Notes: generated by a model from the sequence alone, not told the origin. Shown: positions 49,613 to 59,285, counted from the stretch's first letter. The stretch: 64,000 bases of DNA from Ornithinimicrobium sufpigmenti (GCF_004322775.1 NZ_CP036403.1:2914001-2978000); one strand, 5' to 3'. Translations and numbers: made by a program.

Positions 49613-52600
49613 TCAGGGAGCCTCGGTCTGGCCCGCGTCGTCGGTGCCGCCGTCGGTGCCGCCCGGCACGGTCACCGAGCCGCCGGCGGGGTTGGCCGCG
49701 ACCGCGCGGTCGATGGCCTGGCGCAGCCGCTCCTGCGCCTCGCCGTAGGCCTCCCAGTCCTGCGGGTCGCTGGCGAGTGCCCGCTGACCGGCCTCGTAGG
49801 CCGCCTCGATCTCCGCGATCGCCTGGCCCAGCTCGCTGGCCGGGTCGACGGGCTCCGCCGGCTCGGCAGGTTCGGCCGGGTCACCCGGCTCCTCCGTCTC
49901 GCCCGGGTCCGGGACGGCGTCCTGACCGGGCTCGCCAGCTGCGCCGGCATCCCCGGCAGTGGCGCCGGAGTCACCGCCGAACAGCTCGTCCAGCGCCCCG
50001 TCCAGGGTGTCCGACCAGGCCAGCTCGTTGCCGAAGGCGACCACGACCACGCGCTGCAGCGGGTAGGCCGAGCCACCCCTCGCCTGGACGTAGATGGGCT
50101 CGACGTAGAGCAGCCCGTCGCCGACCGGCAGGGTGAGCAGGTTGCCCAGGATGACCTCCGAGCCCTGCTGCCGGTTCAGCGACAGGAACTGGGACAGGGT
50201 CTGGGCGAAGGCCTCGGAGTTCTCCGGGGAGGACTCGATGTCGTTCTGGAACTGGCCCGGGCCGCGGAAGGTGGTCTCCCGGGGCAGGGTCAGCAGCCGC
50301 AGCTGGCCGAAGTCCTCGCGGCGCTCCCCGGCCTGGGTGCCGGCGTTGGCGTCCACGGCCAGGTAGCCGGTGAGGTTCTGCCGTCCGGCACCGCGCGGGA
50401 TGTAGGTGGTGGTGAGGCTGAACTGCGGCTCGTCCACCCCCGGCATCTGGATGGACAGGTAGTGCGGCGGGATGTCCGGCGGGTTGTCCCCGCCGACGCT
50501 CGGGTCCTCCGAGGTCCGCCAGAAGTCCTGGCCGGTGAAGAAGGCGTCCGCGGTCTCCACGTGGTAGCGCGACAGGATCTCCCGCTGCACCTTGAACAGG
50601 TCCTCGGGATAGCGCAGGTGCGACATCAGCTCCGAGCTGATCTCGCTCATCGGCTGGACCGAGTTCTCGAACGCCTGCGACCATGCCATGAGCAGAGGGT
50701 CCTCCTCGTCCCAGGCGTACAGCGTGACGGTGCCGTCGAAGGCGTCCACCGTGGCCTTGACCGAGTTGCGGATGTAGTTGACCTGGCCCGGCCCGATCGT
50801 CTGGATGTTCTGCGCGCTCTGCAGCGAGTCCTCGGTGACCTCGCCCAGCTCCTCCATCTGGCTGTAGGGGTAGCGGTCGGAGACGGTGTAGGCGTCGACG
50901 ATCCAGGTCACCCTGCCGTCCACGACCGCCGGGTAGGGGTTGCCGTCCAGACGCAGCCACGGGGCCACCCGCTCCACCCGGTCCCGGGGCTCGCGGTGGT
51001 CCAGCATCTGCGACTCGCTGTTGATCGAGTCCGAGAGCAGGATGTTGACCTCGCGGTACTTGATCGCGTACGCCAGGCGCCTGAGCATGTCCCCCATGGG
51101 GACGCCGCCGTCGCCCTGATAGGTGTTGCGCACCTCGCCGGTCCCGGCTCCGCCACCGCTGGCCGGGTAGTCCAGCTCCCGGTCGGGGCCGTCCTCCGGA
51201 CCGCCCACGATCGAGTACGGCGGGGAGTTCTCGCCGAAGTAGATGCGCGGCTCGTAGTCACCCAGCTCGCCGACCGGCGGGATGTTCCGCTCGTAGAAGA
51301 TCGGCTCGCCCTCCGCCGAGCGCCGGTTGCCGTAGGCGGCGACGACGCCGAAGCCGTGGGTGTAGACGGTGTGGTCGTTGACCCAGTTGCGCTGGTCGGC
51401 CGGGATGCCGTCCAGGTTCAGCTCACGCAGGGCGATGACCGTGTCGACGGCCTCCCCGTCCACCTCGTAGCTGGCTACGTCGAGGGCGTCGGAGAACTGG
51501 TAGTAGTTGCGCACGCCCTGCAGCTGGCGGAAGGTCGGCGAGACCACCGAGGGGTCGACGATGCGGATCCCGGGGATGGTGTCCGCGTCAGCCCTCAGCT
51601 GGCCGGGTTCGACCTCGACCCGCGGGTCGTAGTCGACGCTCTCCACGTCGTCCAGACCGTAGGCGGCCCGGGTGCTTTCGATCGCCCGCTGGATGTAGGT
51701 CGCCTCCAGCTGCGCCTCCGAGGGCCGAACCCTCAGGGACTGCACCAGCGAGGGGTAGAGACCACCGAGGAGCAGCGCGACGACCACCAGGCCCACCAGC
51801 CCCACGATCGGCAGGCGCCAGGTCTTGCTCCAGATCGTGGACAGGAAGAACAGGGCCACGAGGATGGCCGCGACGGCCAGGATGGTGCGGGTGGGCAGGA
51901 CGGCGTTGACGTCGGTGTACGTCATACCCGTGATCCGCGCGTGCTGGGTCATCGACAGTGAGTAGCGCTCGATCCAGTAGCCGCCTGCACGGACCAGCAG
52001 CAGCAGCGCCAGCAGCACCGACAGGTGGATCCGGGCGGCCTTCGTGGTGCGCGAGCCCCGCGGCTGGCCCTGCAGCTGCAGGCCGCCGTAGATGTAGTGG
52101 GTGAGCAGGGCCCCGATGAGGCTCAGCCCCAGTACCAACGTCGCGAAGGACACCAGCATCTGCCAGAACGGCAGGCTGAAGACGAAGAACCCGATGTCGA
52201 TCTCGAAGTGCGGGTCGACCTCGCCGAACGGCTGACGGTTGAGGAAGAGCAGGACGGTCTGCCACTGGGACGCCGCGGCCGTGCCGACGAAGAGGGCGAG
52301 CACGGTGGGCACCGCGACGAAGACCAGCTTGCGCACGGGGTCCAGCGCGCTGCGGTAGCGGTCCAGCGCCGCCTGCTCGGGAGTGCTCGGTGCGTAGATG
52401 GGCCGGTGTCGCCAGGCCAGCCACAGTGCGGACCAGATGAGGGCCGCGGTGAACAGGCCCGCGATGAGGAAGAGCGAAACCTGGGTCACCAGGCGGGTGA
52501 CGAGCACCTCGCGGAAGCCGACGGTCTCGTACCAGAGGAACTCGGTCCACAAGGTGGCGCCCCAGGTCAGCAGCCCCAGGACGACAGCCACGACCACCAG

Positions 52601-52870
52601 GGTCGGGATGAGCCGGTTGCGCGACCCGCGCCGGCCGGGGGCCCCGGGCCGGCCAGGACCGCCAGGACCACCCGGGCGTCGCGGCCCGGAAGGACCGCCA
52701 CCACCGGGGCGCCCTGGGCCGCCTGCCCCACCGGGGCCACGCGCTCCCCCGGGGCCGCTCGCGCTGGCCCCACCCGCCCCAGGGCCGCCGCTCGGTCCGC
52801 CGGACCGAGGCGTGGAGTCGCCGATGGGGTCGTCCGGGTCGGGGCTGGGGTCAGGGTCGCGATCACTCAC
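49613..52870 (-). CDS. UPF0182 family membrane protein
   Basis: A 1085-residue protein, longer than the ~980 typical. The first ~83 residues are a Gly/Pro collagen-like stretch (GPGGARGPGGAGGPGRPGG). Seven membrane spans follow in residues ~85-400, then a large extracytoplasmic domain (WYETVGF at the first loop; GPGQVNYIRNSVKATVDAFDG further on) and an acidic Pro/Glu C-terminus. The family is conserved in actinobacteria with no established function. The start (GTG 52870) is 63 bases from the divergent PPA1309 gene. Confidence 0.92.
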   Translation of the reverse strand: MSDRDPDPSPDPDDPIGDSTPRSGGPSGGPGAGGASASGPGGARGPGGAGGPGRPGGGGPSGPRRPGGPGGPGRPGAPGRRGSRNRLIPTLVVVAVVLGLLTWGATLWTEFLWYETVGFREVLVTRLVTQVSLFLIAGLFTAALIWSALWLAWRHRPIYAPSTPEQAALDRYRSALDPVRKLVFVAVPTVLALFVGTAAASQWQTVLLFLNRQPFGEVDPHFEIDIGFFVFSLPFWQMLVSFATLVLGLSLIGALLTHYIYGGLQLQGQPRGSRTTKAARIHLSVLLALLLLVRAGGYWIERYSLSMTQHARITGMTYTDVNAVLPTRTILAVAAILVALFFLSTIWSKTWRLPIVGLVGLVVVALLLGGLYPSLVQSLRVRPSEAQLEATYIQRAIESTRAAYGLDDVESVDYDPRVEVEPGQLRADADTIPGIRIVDPSVVSPTFRQLQGVRNYYQFSDALDVASYEVDGEAVDTVIALRELNLDGIPADQRNWVNDHTVYTHGFGVVAAYGNRRSAEGEPIFYERNIPPVGELGDYEPRIYFGENSPPYSIVGGPEDGPDRELDYPASGGGAGTGEVRNTYQGDGGVPMGDMLRRLAYAIKYREVNILLSDSINSESQMLDHREPRDRVERVAPWLRLDGNPYPAVVDGRVTWIVDAYTVSDRYPYSQMEELGEVTEDSLQSAQNIQTIGPGQVNYIRNSVKATVDAFDGTVTLYAWDEEDPLLMAWSQAFENSVQPMSEISSELMSHLRYPEDLFKVQREILSRYHVETADAFFTGQDFWRTSEDPSVGGDNPPDIPPHYLSIQMPGVDEPQFSLTTTYIPRGAGRQNLTGYLAVDANAGTQAGERREDFGQLRLLTLPRETTFRGPGQFQNDIESSPENSEAFAQTLSQFLSLNRQQGSEVILGNLLTLPVGDGLLYVEPIYVQARGGSAYPLQRVVVVAFGNELAWSDTLDGALDELFGGDSGATAGDAGAAGEPGQDAVPDPGETEEPGDPAEPAEPAEPVDPASELGQAIAEIEAAYEAGQRALASDPQDWEAYGEAQERLRQAIDRAVAANPAGGSVTVPGGTDGGTDDAGQTEAP

Positions 52871-52933
52871 GCTTTCAGCCTAACCGTCGAACCTTGACGT
52901 CCCGACCAACGGGCTGAGTGGGACCATGGACGG

Positions 52934-53506
52934 GTGACCGACCTTCCAGAGTCCTCGCAGTCCTCGCAGTCCTCGTCCAGCCCTGGGTCCTCTCGGCCGC
53001 AGGATGCGCTGCTGAGGGCGGCCGTCGACACCGAGCGGCACGTGGCCCGGCTCGGGTGGGACCAACCACCCCGCCTGTTCGCCCTGGTGCGGACCGGGCT
53101 GCTGCGCGAGCGTGAGCCCAGCATGGCGTCCCAGCTGCAGCAGGCCGACGACGACGGCTACACGGCGGTGGAGCAGGAAGGGCTGCCGCCCACCTCGGAC
53201 CTGGAGTCGTTGCTGGGCCGGATGGCCTGGCCCGAGGACGTCGAGGGCGTCGCCATGGCCGTCGAGCGGATCGTCGTGCCGCCGGAGGCCGAGCAGGATC
53301 TCCCGGAGGAGCCGGACGCGGCGACGGACCGGCTGGCGGCGCACCCGGACCGCAAGGACGTCCGGCTGCTCGCGGCCTGCCTCCGGGACGGCCGCAGCAT
53401 CTGCCTGCTGCGCCAGCGCGACCACGACAGCGACGACGCGGTGGCGGTCGGACAGGACATCGCCCCGGGGCTGACGCACGCGCTGGCGATGACCCTGCGG
53501 GACTGA
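52934..53506 (+). CDS. PPA1309 family protein
   Basis: A 190-residue soluble acidic protein of the actinobacterial PPA1309 family (function unknown), marked by LFALVRTGLLREREP and LPPTSDLESLLGRMAWPEDVEGVA. Residues 6-22 are Ser-rich. It diverges from UPF0182 and converges on the PDZ/Lon gene; this PPA1309-PDZ-UPF0182 grouping recurs in actinobacteria. Confidence 0.85.
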   Translation: MTDLPESSQSSQSSSSPGSSRPQDALLRAAVDTERHVARLGWDQPPRLFALVRTGLLREREPSMASQLQQADDDGYTAVEQEGLPPTSDLESLLGRMAWPEDVEGVAMAVERIVVPPEAEQDLPEEPDAATDRLAAHPDRKDVRLLAACLRDGRSICLLRQRDHDSDDAVAVGQDIAPGLTHALAMTLRD

Positions 53507-53575
53507 CCGGCCGGGTCCTCCGGGTCAGGCTGGTGGCCGGGTCGGGCTCGTGGCCGCGGCAGGGGAGCGGGCCGG

Positions 53576-54682
53576 TCAGGCGCCGTCGAGCACGGACTGG
53601 CAGGTCGGCAGGTCCAGCCCGGACAGGTCCTGCACGCCCTCCGCCTGCTCGAGGGTGTCCAGTGCGTCCTCGAAGGTCTGCACGGGCACCACGACCAGGT
53701 CGTCGGGCTGGCCCGCCACCACCTCGTCGCAGTTGGCGGCAGGGCTGAGGAACAGGTCCACCCCGGCCTCGTGCGCGGCATACATCTTCTGGGTGATCCC
53801 GCCGATGCCGCCCACCTGGCCGGTCCCGCTGATCGTGCCGGTGCCGGCGATCGACCGGCCGTCGGTCAGTGGGCCAGGGGTCAGCTTGTCGTAGACGGCC
53901 AGGGAGAACATCAGCCCGGCGCTGGGTCCGCCGACGTTGCCGGCGTCGATGGTGATCTCGTAGGGCAGCTCGTAGCGCGGCGCCAGGTAGACCCCGACGA
54001 TGGTCCGTCCGGTGTCCTCGGCGCGGGTCGTCGGCACGTCGAGGGTGACCTCCTCCCCCTCCCGCAGCAGGGTGAGCTCGACGTCCTCCCCCGGGGTCAC
54101 GCCCTGGATGCTGTCCTGGACGGCCCGGGTGCTGGTCACCTCCTCGCCGGCCACCGCGAGGATCTGGTCCTCGACGTGCAGGACCCCGTCGGCCGGCGCC
54201 CCGACCATGACCTGGGCCACCACGACGTCCTCCGGCACGTCGACCCCGTGCGCCCGCAGCGCCACCACCGCGGCGTCCTGCTGCGAGTGCTGCATCAGCG
54301 CGGTGTTCTGCTCCCGCACATCCTCGGCCGTGACGTCCTCGGGGAAGACCATGTCGCGCGGCACGATGGTGGTGGCCGGGTCGAACTGCGACCGCAGCCA
54401 CTCCCACGCGGTCAACGGGTCGCCCGGGCCCCCCTCGAGCCGGATGGTGGTGAAGAACAGGTGACCCTCGGTGTCCTCGTGGGTCTGCAGCTCCTCGTCC
54501 AGCTGCACGACCTCGGCGTCCCGGACGGTGCCCAGGGTGTCGTAGACGGGGCCGGGGTGGTAGACGACCCGAGGCAGGGTGACCAGGTTGAGAAGGCCGC
54601 CGACGAGGACGGCGAGCGCCACCGTCACCAGCAGGGCCGTGGCCCGGAAACCGACCCGGGTATGGGGTGGCCGCTCGGTCAC
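53576..54682 (-). CDS. YlbL/Lon-like PDZ serine protease, membrane anchored
   Basis: A 368-residue protein: N-terminal span TALLVTVALAVLVGGLLNL (~res 15-35), a PDZ domain (AQVMVGAPADGVLHVEDQIL then AGEEVTSTRAV, ~160-200), and a C-terminal Lon-type S16 protease domain with catalytic Ser in GGPSAGLMFSLAVYD (~257) and Lys in GITQKMYAAHEAG (~303). Likely acts on the outer face. The start GTG 54682 overlaps the moaE stop (GTGA). Confidence 0.92.
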   Translation of the reverse strand: MTERPPHTRVGFRATALLVTVALAVLVGGLLNLVTLPRVVYHPGPVYDTLGTVRDAEVVQLDEELQTHEDTEGHLFFTTIRLEGGPGDPLTAWEWLRSQFDPATTIVPRDMVFPEDVTAEDVREQNTALMQHSQQDAAVVALRAHGVDVPEDVVVAQVMVGAPADGVLHVEDQILAVAGEEVTSTRAVQDSIQGVTPGEDVELTLLREGEEVTLDVPTTRAEDTGRTIVGVYLAPRYELPYEITIDAGNVGGPSAGLMFSLAVYDKLTPGPLTDGRSIAGTGTISGTGQVGGIGGITQKMYAAHEAGVDLFLSPAANCDEVVAGQPDDLVVVPVQTFEDALDTLEQAEGVQDLSGLDLPTCQSVLDGA

Positions 54683-55122
54683 AGGCCGACCCACTCGTGC
54701 CCGCCCTCCTCGAACTCCTGCCGCTTCCAGATCGGCACCCGCGCCTTGAGCTCCTCGATGAGCCTTCGCCCGCTCTCGAACGCCTCCGCCCGGTGCTCGG
54801 CCGAGACGGCGCAGACGACCGCCAGGTCTCCCACGGCAAGGTCGCCGGTGCGGTGCACGGCATACACCCCGTGGACCTCCTCGTCCGAGGCGACGTCCTC
54901 GGCGATGGCGCGCAGGGCGGCGGTGGCGTCGGGGTGCGCGGAGTAGCCCAGGCTGCTCACCCCGTCCCGGTCGCCGTCGTGGTTGCGCACCGTCCCCACG
55001 AAGATGGCGACCGCTCCGGCACGGGGGTGCCGCACCGCCTCCAGCGCCTCGTCGAGGGACAGCGGGCGGTCCCGGACGTCGACCACGATCTGCTCAGCAC
55101 TCACCGCGTCATCATGCCGCAT
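54679..55122 (-). CDS. moaE: molybdopterin synthase catalytic subunit MoaE
   Basis: Transfers sulfur from MoaD thiocarboxylate to precursor Z; 147 residues, normal for MoaE. Key segments: GAVAIFVGTVRNHDGDRDG (~40-58), VYAVHRTGDLAVGDLAVVC (~90-108) and catalytic Lys region PIWKRQEFEEGGHEW (Lys ~133). The ATG at 55122 is used; GTG at 55104 is an alternative. No moaD or other moa gene is nearby in the window. Confidence 0.92.
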   Translation of the reverse strand: MRHDDAVSAEQIVVDVRDRPLSLDEALEAVRHPRAGAVAIFVGTVRNHDGDRDGVSSLGYSAHPDATAALRAIAEDVASDEEVHGVYAVHRTGDLAVGDLAVVCAVSAEHRAEAFESGRRLIEELKARVPIWKRQEFEEGGHEWVGL

Positions 55123-55193
55123 CCGGGCTGGGAACCGGCTGAGCACCCGCCGGGATGCGCGGCGGGCGGGCGGCGTGCGGCTGCCGCGTCCCC

Positions 55194-56321
55194 TCACCTG
55201 ACCTGGCCGGTCGGGCCCCGCCCGCGACGACGCCGCATCAGCGCAGCGGTCGCGATCGCGGCCACCGCGGCGCTGGCCGCCCCGGCGGCCGCCGCCCCCA
55301 CCGCGTCCCGGGCACCCACCCGGCGGGCCATGACGGCGCGATTGCCGCTGACCTCGTCGAGCAGCACGGCCAGGCAGGCGGCGTTGTCGTAGCGCGGACG
55401 CCACCCCGCCTGAGTGAGCCAGCCGGGCTCGCTGACCCACGGGTGGGCCACGTAGGCCAGGTCGGTCGCCGGGACGGGGACCACCCCCAGCCGGTGCAAC
55501 CGGTCGGCGGCGGCGTAGGCGGTGCCTTCGGCGACGTCGATGCCGCGGATCCCCGAGAGCTCCTCCACCTGGCCCTGGGTCAGGGCTCCCCCGGCGGCCA
55601 CGCTCACCTGCGCGGGCGGGTCGCTGTCCCCCTGAGCCACCGCCAGCAGCGCGGTCCCCAGGTCAGCGACGTGGCAGAAGGACCACAGCGGCTCGGTCCC
55701 CCGCAGCCGCAGGAGCCGGGGTGCCTCGAAGTGGCGGGTGATCATCGTGTCGACCCCCGGACCCACCAGGGCCGCCGGGCGCACGATCGTCGTGCGCAGA
55801 CCGGGGTGCACGCTGGCGAGGGCGCGCAGCTCCTCCTCCACCGCGACCAGGTCGGCGACCAGACCCTCGGACTCCGCCGCCCGCCCCGGGTGGTCCTCCG
55901 GCAGGGGCACGGGGTTGTCGCGCCGGGCGCCGAAGACCATCGTGCTGGTGACGACGACCAGGTGAGCGACCCCGGCCGCCGCGGCGGCGGTCACCAGGGT
56001 CCGGACCTCGTCGATCTGCCGGGCCCGACGTGCGGCGGGCTGCACCTCGAGCACGTGCGTCAGGTCAGGGTCGAAGGCGACGTGCAGCAGCACGTCGACG
56101 TCGTCGAGGGCAGCCACCACGGAAGGGGCAGCGACGTCCCCCGGTCGCCAGTCGACCCCCTCCAGCCGACCGGCCCGGGCATCGAGGCCGACCACCTGCA
56201 CGCCTGCCGCGACCAGCTCCTGGGCGAGGGCGCCACCGAAGGCCGAGGCGGCACGGGTGAGCGCCAGCCGCGGTGCTGGCGTCGGGCTCCGGCGCGATGC
56301 CGGGGCACTCGCGGAACTCAC
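55194..56321 (-). CDS. NAD-dependent epimerase/dehydratase-like SDR, atypical
   Basis: A 375-residue extended-SDR-like protein. The Rossmann first loop TGxxGxxG is degenerate (LTRAASAFGGALAQEL, ~26-41), and after the VVTSTMVFGARRD strand the expected YxxxK dyad is not visible, so catalysis in the usual way is doubtful. The body is otherwise recognisable (VVGLDARAGRL, DVDVLLHVAFDPD). The C-terminus is hydrophobic then RRRRGRG (~345-370), perhaps a membrane anchor. The GTG start at 56321 follows CAGGAG 8 bases upstream. Confidence 0.75.
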   Translation of the reverse strand: MSSASAPASRRSPTPAPRLALTRAASAFGGALAQELVAAGVQVVGLDARAGRLEGVDWRPGDVAAPSVVAALDDVDVLLHVAFDPDLTHVLEVQPAARRARQIDEVRTLVTAAAAAGVAHLVVVTSTMVFGARRDNPVPLPEDHPGRAAESEGLVADLVAVEEELRALASVHPGLRTTIVRPAALVGPGVDTMITRHFEAPRLLRLRGTEPLWSFCHVADLGTALLAVAQGDSDPPAQVSVAAGGALTQGQVEELSGIRGIDVAEGTAYAAADRLHRLGVVPVPATDLAYVAHPWVSEPGWLTQAGWRPRYDNAACLAVLLDEVSGNRAVMARRVGARDAVGAAAAGAASAAVAAIATAALMRRRRGRGPTGQVR

Positions 56322-56454
56322 GAGGGGTCTCCTGGTGTTGGACCTGGTGCTGGACAAAAGAACGAGGCAGGCCGTGGGCCTGCCACCGACCGTCGCGGCC
56401 AGGCGGTCGCCGTGGCAGGCTGGGGTCAGCACCAGACCTAGGAAGGAACACTAC

Positions 56455-57888
56455 GTGTCCGATCATCAGCCCGCCGACCGTCCCGACGAGCCGGACCCGC
56501 TGGAGGCGCTGTTCGGCGGCCCGGTGCCACCACCGATGCGGGAGGCGCTGGAGGCGATGGGGCTGACGGACCTGGACCCGTCGCAGGTGGCGCAGATGCG
56601 GGCCCAGATCCAGATGCTCATGGGCGGCGCGGCAGGTGGGGACCAAGGACCGGTGGACGAGACGTTGGCGCACGACGTGGCCCGCCAGCTGGTCGCCCAG
56701 AACGGCGACTCCTCGATCGGGGACAGCACCCGGCGCGACGTCGCCCAGGTCGTCCAGGTCGCGAACCTGTGGCTGGATCAGGTCACCGACCTGCCCCGGC
56801 CGGACGGCGACGGGGTGGCCCTGAGCCGGGCCGAGTGGGTGGAGCGCACCCTGCCGCTGTGGCTGCGCCTGACCACACCGGTGGCCGAGGGTCTGCAGGC
56901 CGCGATGACCTCCGCCGTCCAGCAGCAGCTGTCCTCCTTCGGCGAGGACGACGCCCCGCCGATCCCGGGGATGCCCCCGGGGATGAACCCGGCGGCGCTG
57001 ATGGGGCAGATGGAACCGATGGTCCGGCGGATGTCCGGTGCCATGTTCGGCGGTCAGGTGGGTCAGGCGGTGGGCACCCTGGCCGGGGAGATCCTTTCCG
57101 GCACCGAGGTGGGCCTGCCGATGCTGGAGGACGAGTCGGTGGCGATCCTGCCGGCCAACGTCGCCGCCTTCGCCGAGGGGCTGGAGGTCGATCCGGGCGA
57201 GGTGCACCTGTACCTGGCGGTGCGGGAGGCCGCCCGCGTGCGGCTCTTCGCCGCCGTGCCGTGGCTGGGCCCCCAGCTGCTCACCGCCGTCGAAGACTAT
57301 GCCCGTGACATCACCATCAACACCGAGGGCATCGAGGAGGCCGTGCGCCAGGTCGACCCGCAGGACCAGGAGGCCATGCAGCAGGCCGTCGGCGAGAGCC
57401 TGTTCGCGCCGGACCCGAGCCCGGCCCAGCAGGCTGCGCTGACCCGTCTCGAGACGTTCCTGGCCCTGGTCGAGGGCTGGGTCGACGTCGTCACCGCCCA
57501 GGCGGTCTCCCAGCACCTCCCCCACGCGGACGCCCTCGCCGAGGCCGTCCGCCGTCGGCGGGCCACCGGCGGGCCGGCGGAGAAGACCTTCGCCTCCCTG
57601 GTGGGCCTGGAGCTGCGCCCGCGCCGCATGCGGGACGCCGCCAACCTGTGGGCGGCGCTGGAGGACCGGCACGGTCGCGACGCCCGGGACGAGGCCTGGG
57701 GCCACCCTGACGTCGCCCCCACCGGGGCGGACCTGGACGACCCTCTGGGCTACGTCGAGCGGCACGGTGCCGCGGCCGCCGACCTCACGGTGACCGACGA
57801 GGACATCGAGCGGCTGCTCAGCGGCGGGGAGGACGACCGGCCGTCCGGGCCCGACGACGAGCCACAGGAGGGTTCCGCCGACCGCTGA
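56455..57888 (+). CDS. zincin-like metalloprotease family protein (DUF2342), active site altered
   Basis: A 477-residue protein of the actinobacterial DUF2342/zincin family, also linked by annotation to F420 genes. The N-terminus (PLEALFGGPVPPPMREALEAMG) is Gly/Pro and acidic. The family's HExxH stretch before VPWL reads REAARVRLFAAVPWLGPQL here (~res 259), so both zinc-binding His are Arg. Residues ~160-200 are Met/Pro rich (PGMPPGMNPAALMGQ). It has an AGGAAGGA ribosome site. Protease activity is unlikely if the alignment is right. Confidence 0.8.
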   Translation: MSDHQPADRPDEPDPLEALFGGPVPPPMREALEAMGLTDLDPSQVAQMRAQIQMLMGGAAGGDQGPVDETLAHDVARQLVAQNGDSSIGDSTRRDVAQVVQVANLWLDQVTDLPRPDGDGVALSRAEWVERTLPLWLRLTTPVAEGLQAAMTSAVQQQLSSFGEDDAPPIPGMPPGMNPAALMGQMEPMVRRMSGAMFGGQVGQAVGTLAGEILSGTEVGLPMLEDESVAILPANVAAFAEGLEVDPGEVHLYLAVREAARVRLFAAVPWLGPQLLTAVEDYARDITINTEGIEEAVRQVDPQDQEAMQQAVGESLFAPDPSPAQQAALTRLETFLALVEGWVDVVTAQAVSQHLPHADALAEAVRRRRATGGPAEKTFASLVGLELRPRRMRDAANLWAALEDRHGRDARDEAWGHPDVAPTGADLDDPLGYVERHGAAAADLTVTDEDIERLLSGGEDDRPSGPDDEPQEGSADR

Positions 57889-57934
57889 GCGCGGCGCCAG
57901 CCGACCACGCGGCCACCACGCGGGCCGGTAGGTG

Positions 57935-57964
57935 GCCCCCTGCCCCCACTCGGTGGCAGGGGGC
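57935..57964 (+). terminator. terminator hairpin after the zincin-like gene
   Basis: GCCCCCTGCC (57935-57944) pairs exactly with GGCAGGGGGC (57955-57964); the loop is 10 bases and TCTGTG follows. It lies 46 bases past the stop. Confidence 0.65.
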
Positions 57965-58013
57965 TCTGTGGACAACGAACGGAGCCGTGCGGCATTGGTG
58001 ACAGGCTCGGGGG

Positions 58014-58805
58014 ATGGACCGCCCCATCCCGTCGCCCCGCCGCCTGCCGGTGTCGACGGGTGAGCGAGCCGGCGCAGTCGGTGACCCGCCGTCGGCGGGC
58101 TCCGGCATGGTCCACCTGCGACGACCCGACGGCCGGCTCCAGGTGGGGGTGGGCCCGCGTTCCTGGTTGGTCCAGGGATGGTCCCCGGCGTCCTCGCCCG
58201 CGACAGGTCCCGCCTCCCTGCTGGTGCAGGCTCTCTCGGGGCAGGGCCCGCGCCGCGAGGAGGCCACGGCTCGGCCCTGTCGCGTGGTCGGCCACGGAGA
58301 GCTCGCCACCGAGGTACGGCGCCACCTGCAGCCGGCGGCCGACCCCGTGCCCACAGGCGGCCCGGTGGTGCTGGTCAGCGCGTATGCGGTGCCGGTCGGC
58401 ACGGCACGCCGGCCTGACCTCGCGGGCGTCCCGGTGCTGCCCGTCGTGGCCCAGAGCAGCAGGGTGGTGGTCGGCCCCTGGACGGGACGGCCGTCGGGAC
58501 CGTGCCTGCACTGCCTCGACCTGCACCGGACCGACGCCGACCCCGCCTGGCCGGCGCTGGCCGCGGCCCTGGACGACCCCGTGACCTGCCCCCCTGCACC
58601 GCTGCACCCTGCGGATGTGCGGGCCCTGGTGAGCGCCCTGACCGGTCTGCTGGTCAACGGGCTGGGGAGCGACGGACGGGACGAGGAGGGGCTGGCCTAC
58701 GAGGTGGGGGCGCAGCGGCCGCACCTGGTCCTGCGTAGATGGCCCGTCCACGCGGCCTGCCCGTGGCACCCGGTCGGAACGGGCGCCACGGGCAGGTGGG
58801 GTTGA
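58014..58805 (+). CDS. cyclodehydratase / ThiF-like (TOMM leader-binding-like) protein
   Basis: A 263-residue protein. An N-terminal segment HLRRPDGRLQVGVGPRSWLV (~33-52) resembles the winged-helix start of TOMM cyclodehydratase/E1-like proteins. The C-terminal half has a CxxC (GPCLHCLDLHRTDADPAWP, ~157-175) and a second Cys near the end (WPVHAACPWH, ~243), the pattern of a structural zinc in this superfamily. No adenylation Rossmann motif is intact. No YcaO or dehydrogenase is nearby. It ends 50 bases before the whiB7 stop, on the opposite strand. Confidence 0.6.
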   Translation: MDRPIPSPRRLPVSTGERAGAVGDPPSAGSGMVHLRRPDGRLQVGVGPRSWLVQGWSPASSPATGPASLLVQALSGQGPRREEATARPCRVVGHGELATEVRRHLQPAADPVPTGGPVVLVSAYAVPVGTARRPDLAGVPVLPVVAQSSRVVVGPWTGRPSGPCLHCLDLHRTDADPAWPALAAALDDPVTCPPAPLHPADVRALVSALTGLLVNGLGSDGRDEEGLAYEVGAQRPHLVLRRWPVHAACPWHPVGTGATGRWG

Positions 58806-58854
58806 GGTGGGCTGAGCGGGTCGAGGCGGAGGCGAGATGGGCAGACGGGCCGGC

Positions 58855-59217
58855 TCAGGCCGCGACCTCGTCCTTGCGGGGCCGGCCGCGGGGCCGCTTG
58901 CGCGGCACCACTGCCCCTTGGAGGACGAGCTGGCCGCCCCACACGCCCCAGGGCTCGCGGCGCTCCAGGGCCCCGGCCAGGCAGTCCTGACGCAGGGGGC
59001 AGGCCTGGCACAGTGCCTTGGCCTCCTCCACCTCGTGGGGGAGCTCGGCGAACCACAGGTCGGCGGGGTGCTCCTGGCAAGGCAGACCGGTCCGGGCCGG
59101 TCCGCCGCCGAGGAGCGTGGTGAGAGCCGGTGCGTTCTGCGCGACGAGGGTGTCCACGTCGGGTCCTTCCTGGCGTTGTCGGTGCTGGTCGTCGGTGCGA
59201 TGCGGTGCGATCGTCAT
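58855..59217 (-). CDS. whiB7: WhiB7 transcriptional regulator with AT-hook
   Basis: A 120-residue Wbl protein: cysteines C47, C70-x2-C73-x5-C79 (ALCQACPLRQDC), GVWGG (~93), and a C-terminal AT-hook RGRPRKDE (~110). WhiB7 with the principal sigma factor turns on resistance to ribosome-targeting antibiotics and its own promoter. The leader holds a 73-codon ORF and a hairpin. uvrD2 and nudC lie upstream on the same strand, as in mycobacteria. Confidence 0.94.
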   Translation of the reverse strand: MTIAPHRTDDQHRQRQEGPDVDTLVAQNAPALTTLLGGGPARTGLPCQEHPADLWFAELPHEVEEAKALCQACPLRQDCLAGALERREPWGVWGGQLVLQGAVVPRKRPRGRPRKDEVAA

Positions 59218-59285
59218 GGCGTGGCTCCTGGGTGCGGATCCGCGGTGGCCGGGACGCCGGTCGACTCTGGTCGAGACAACGACAA

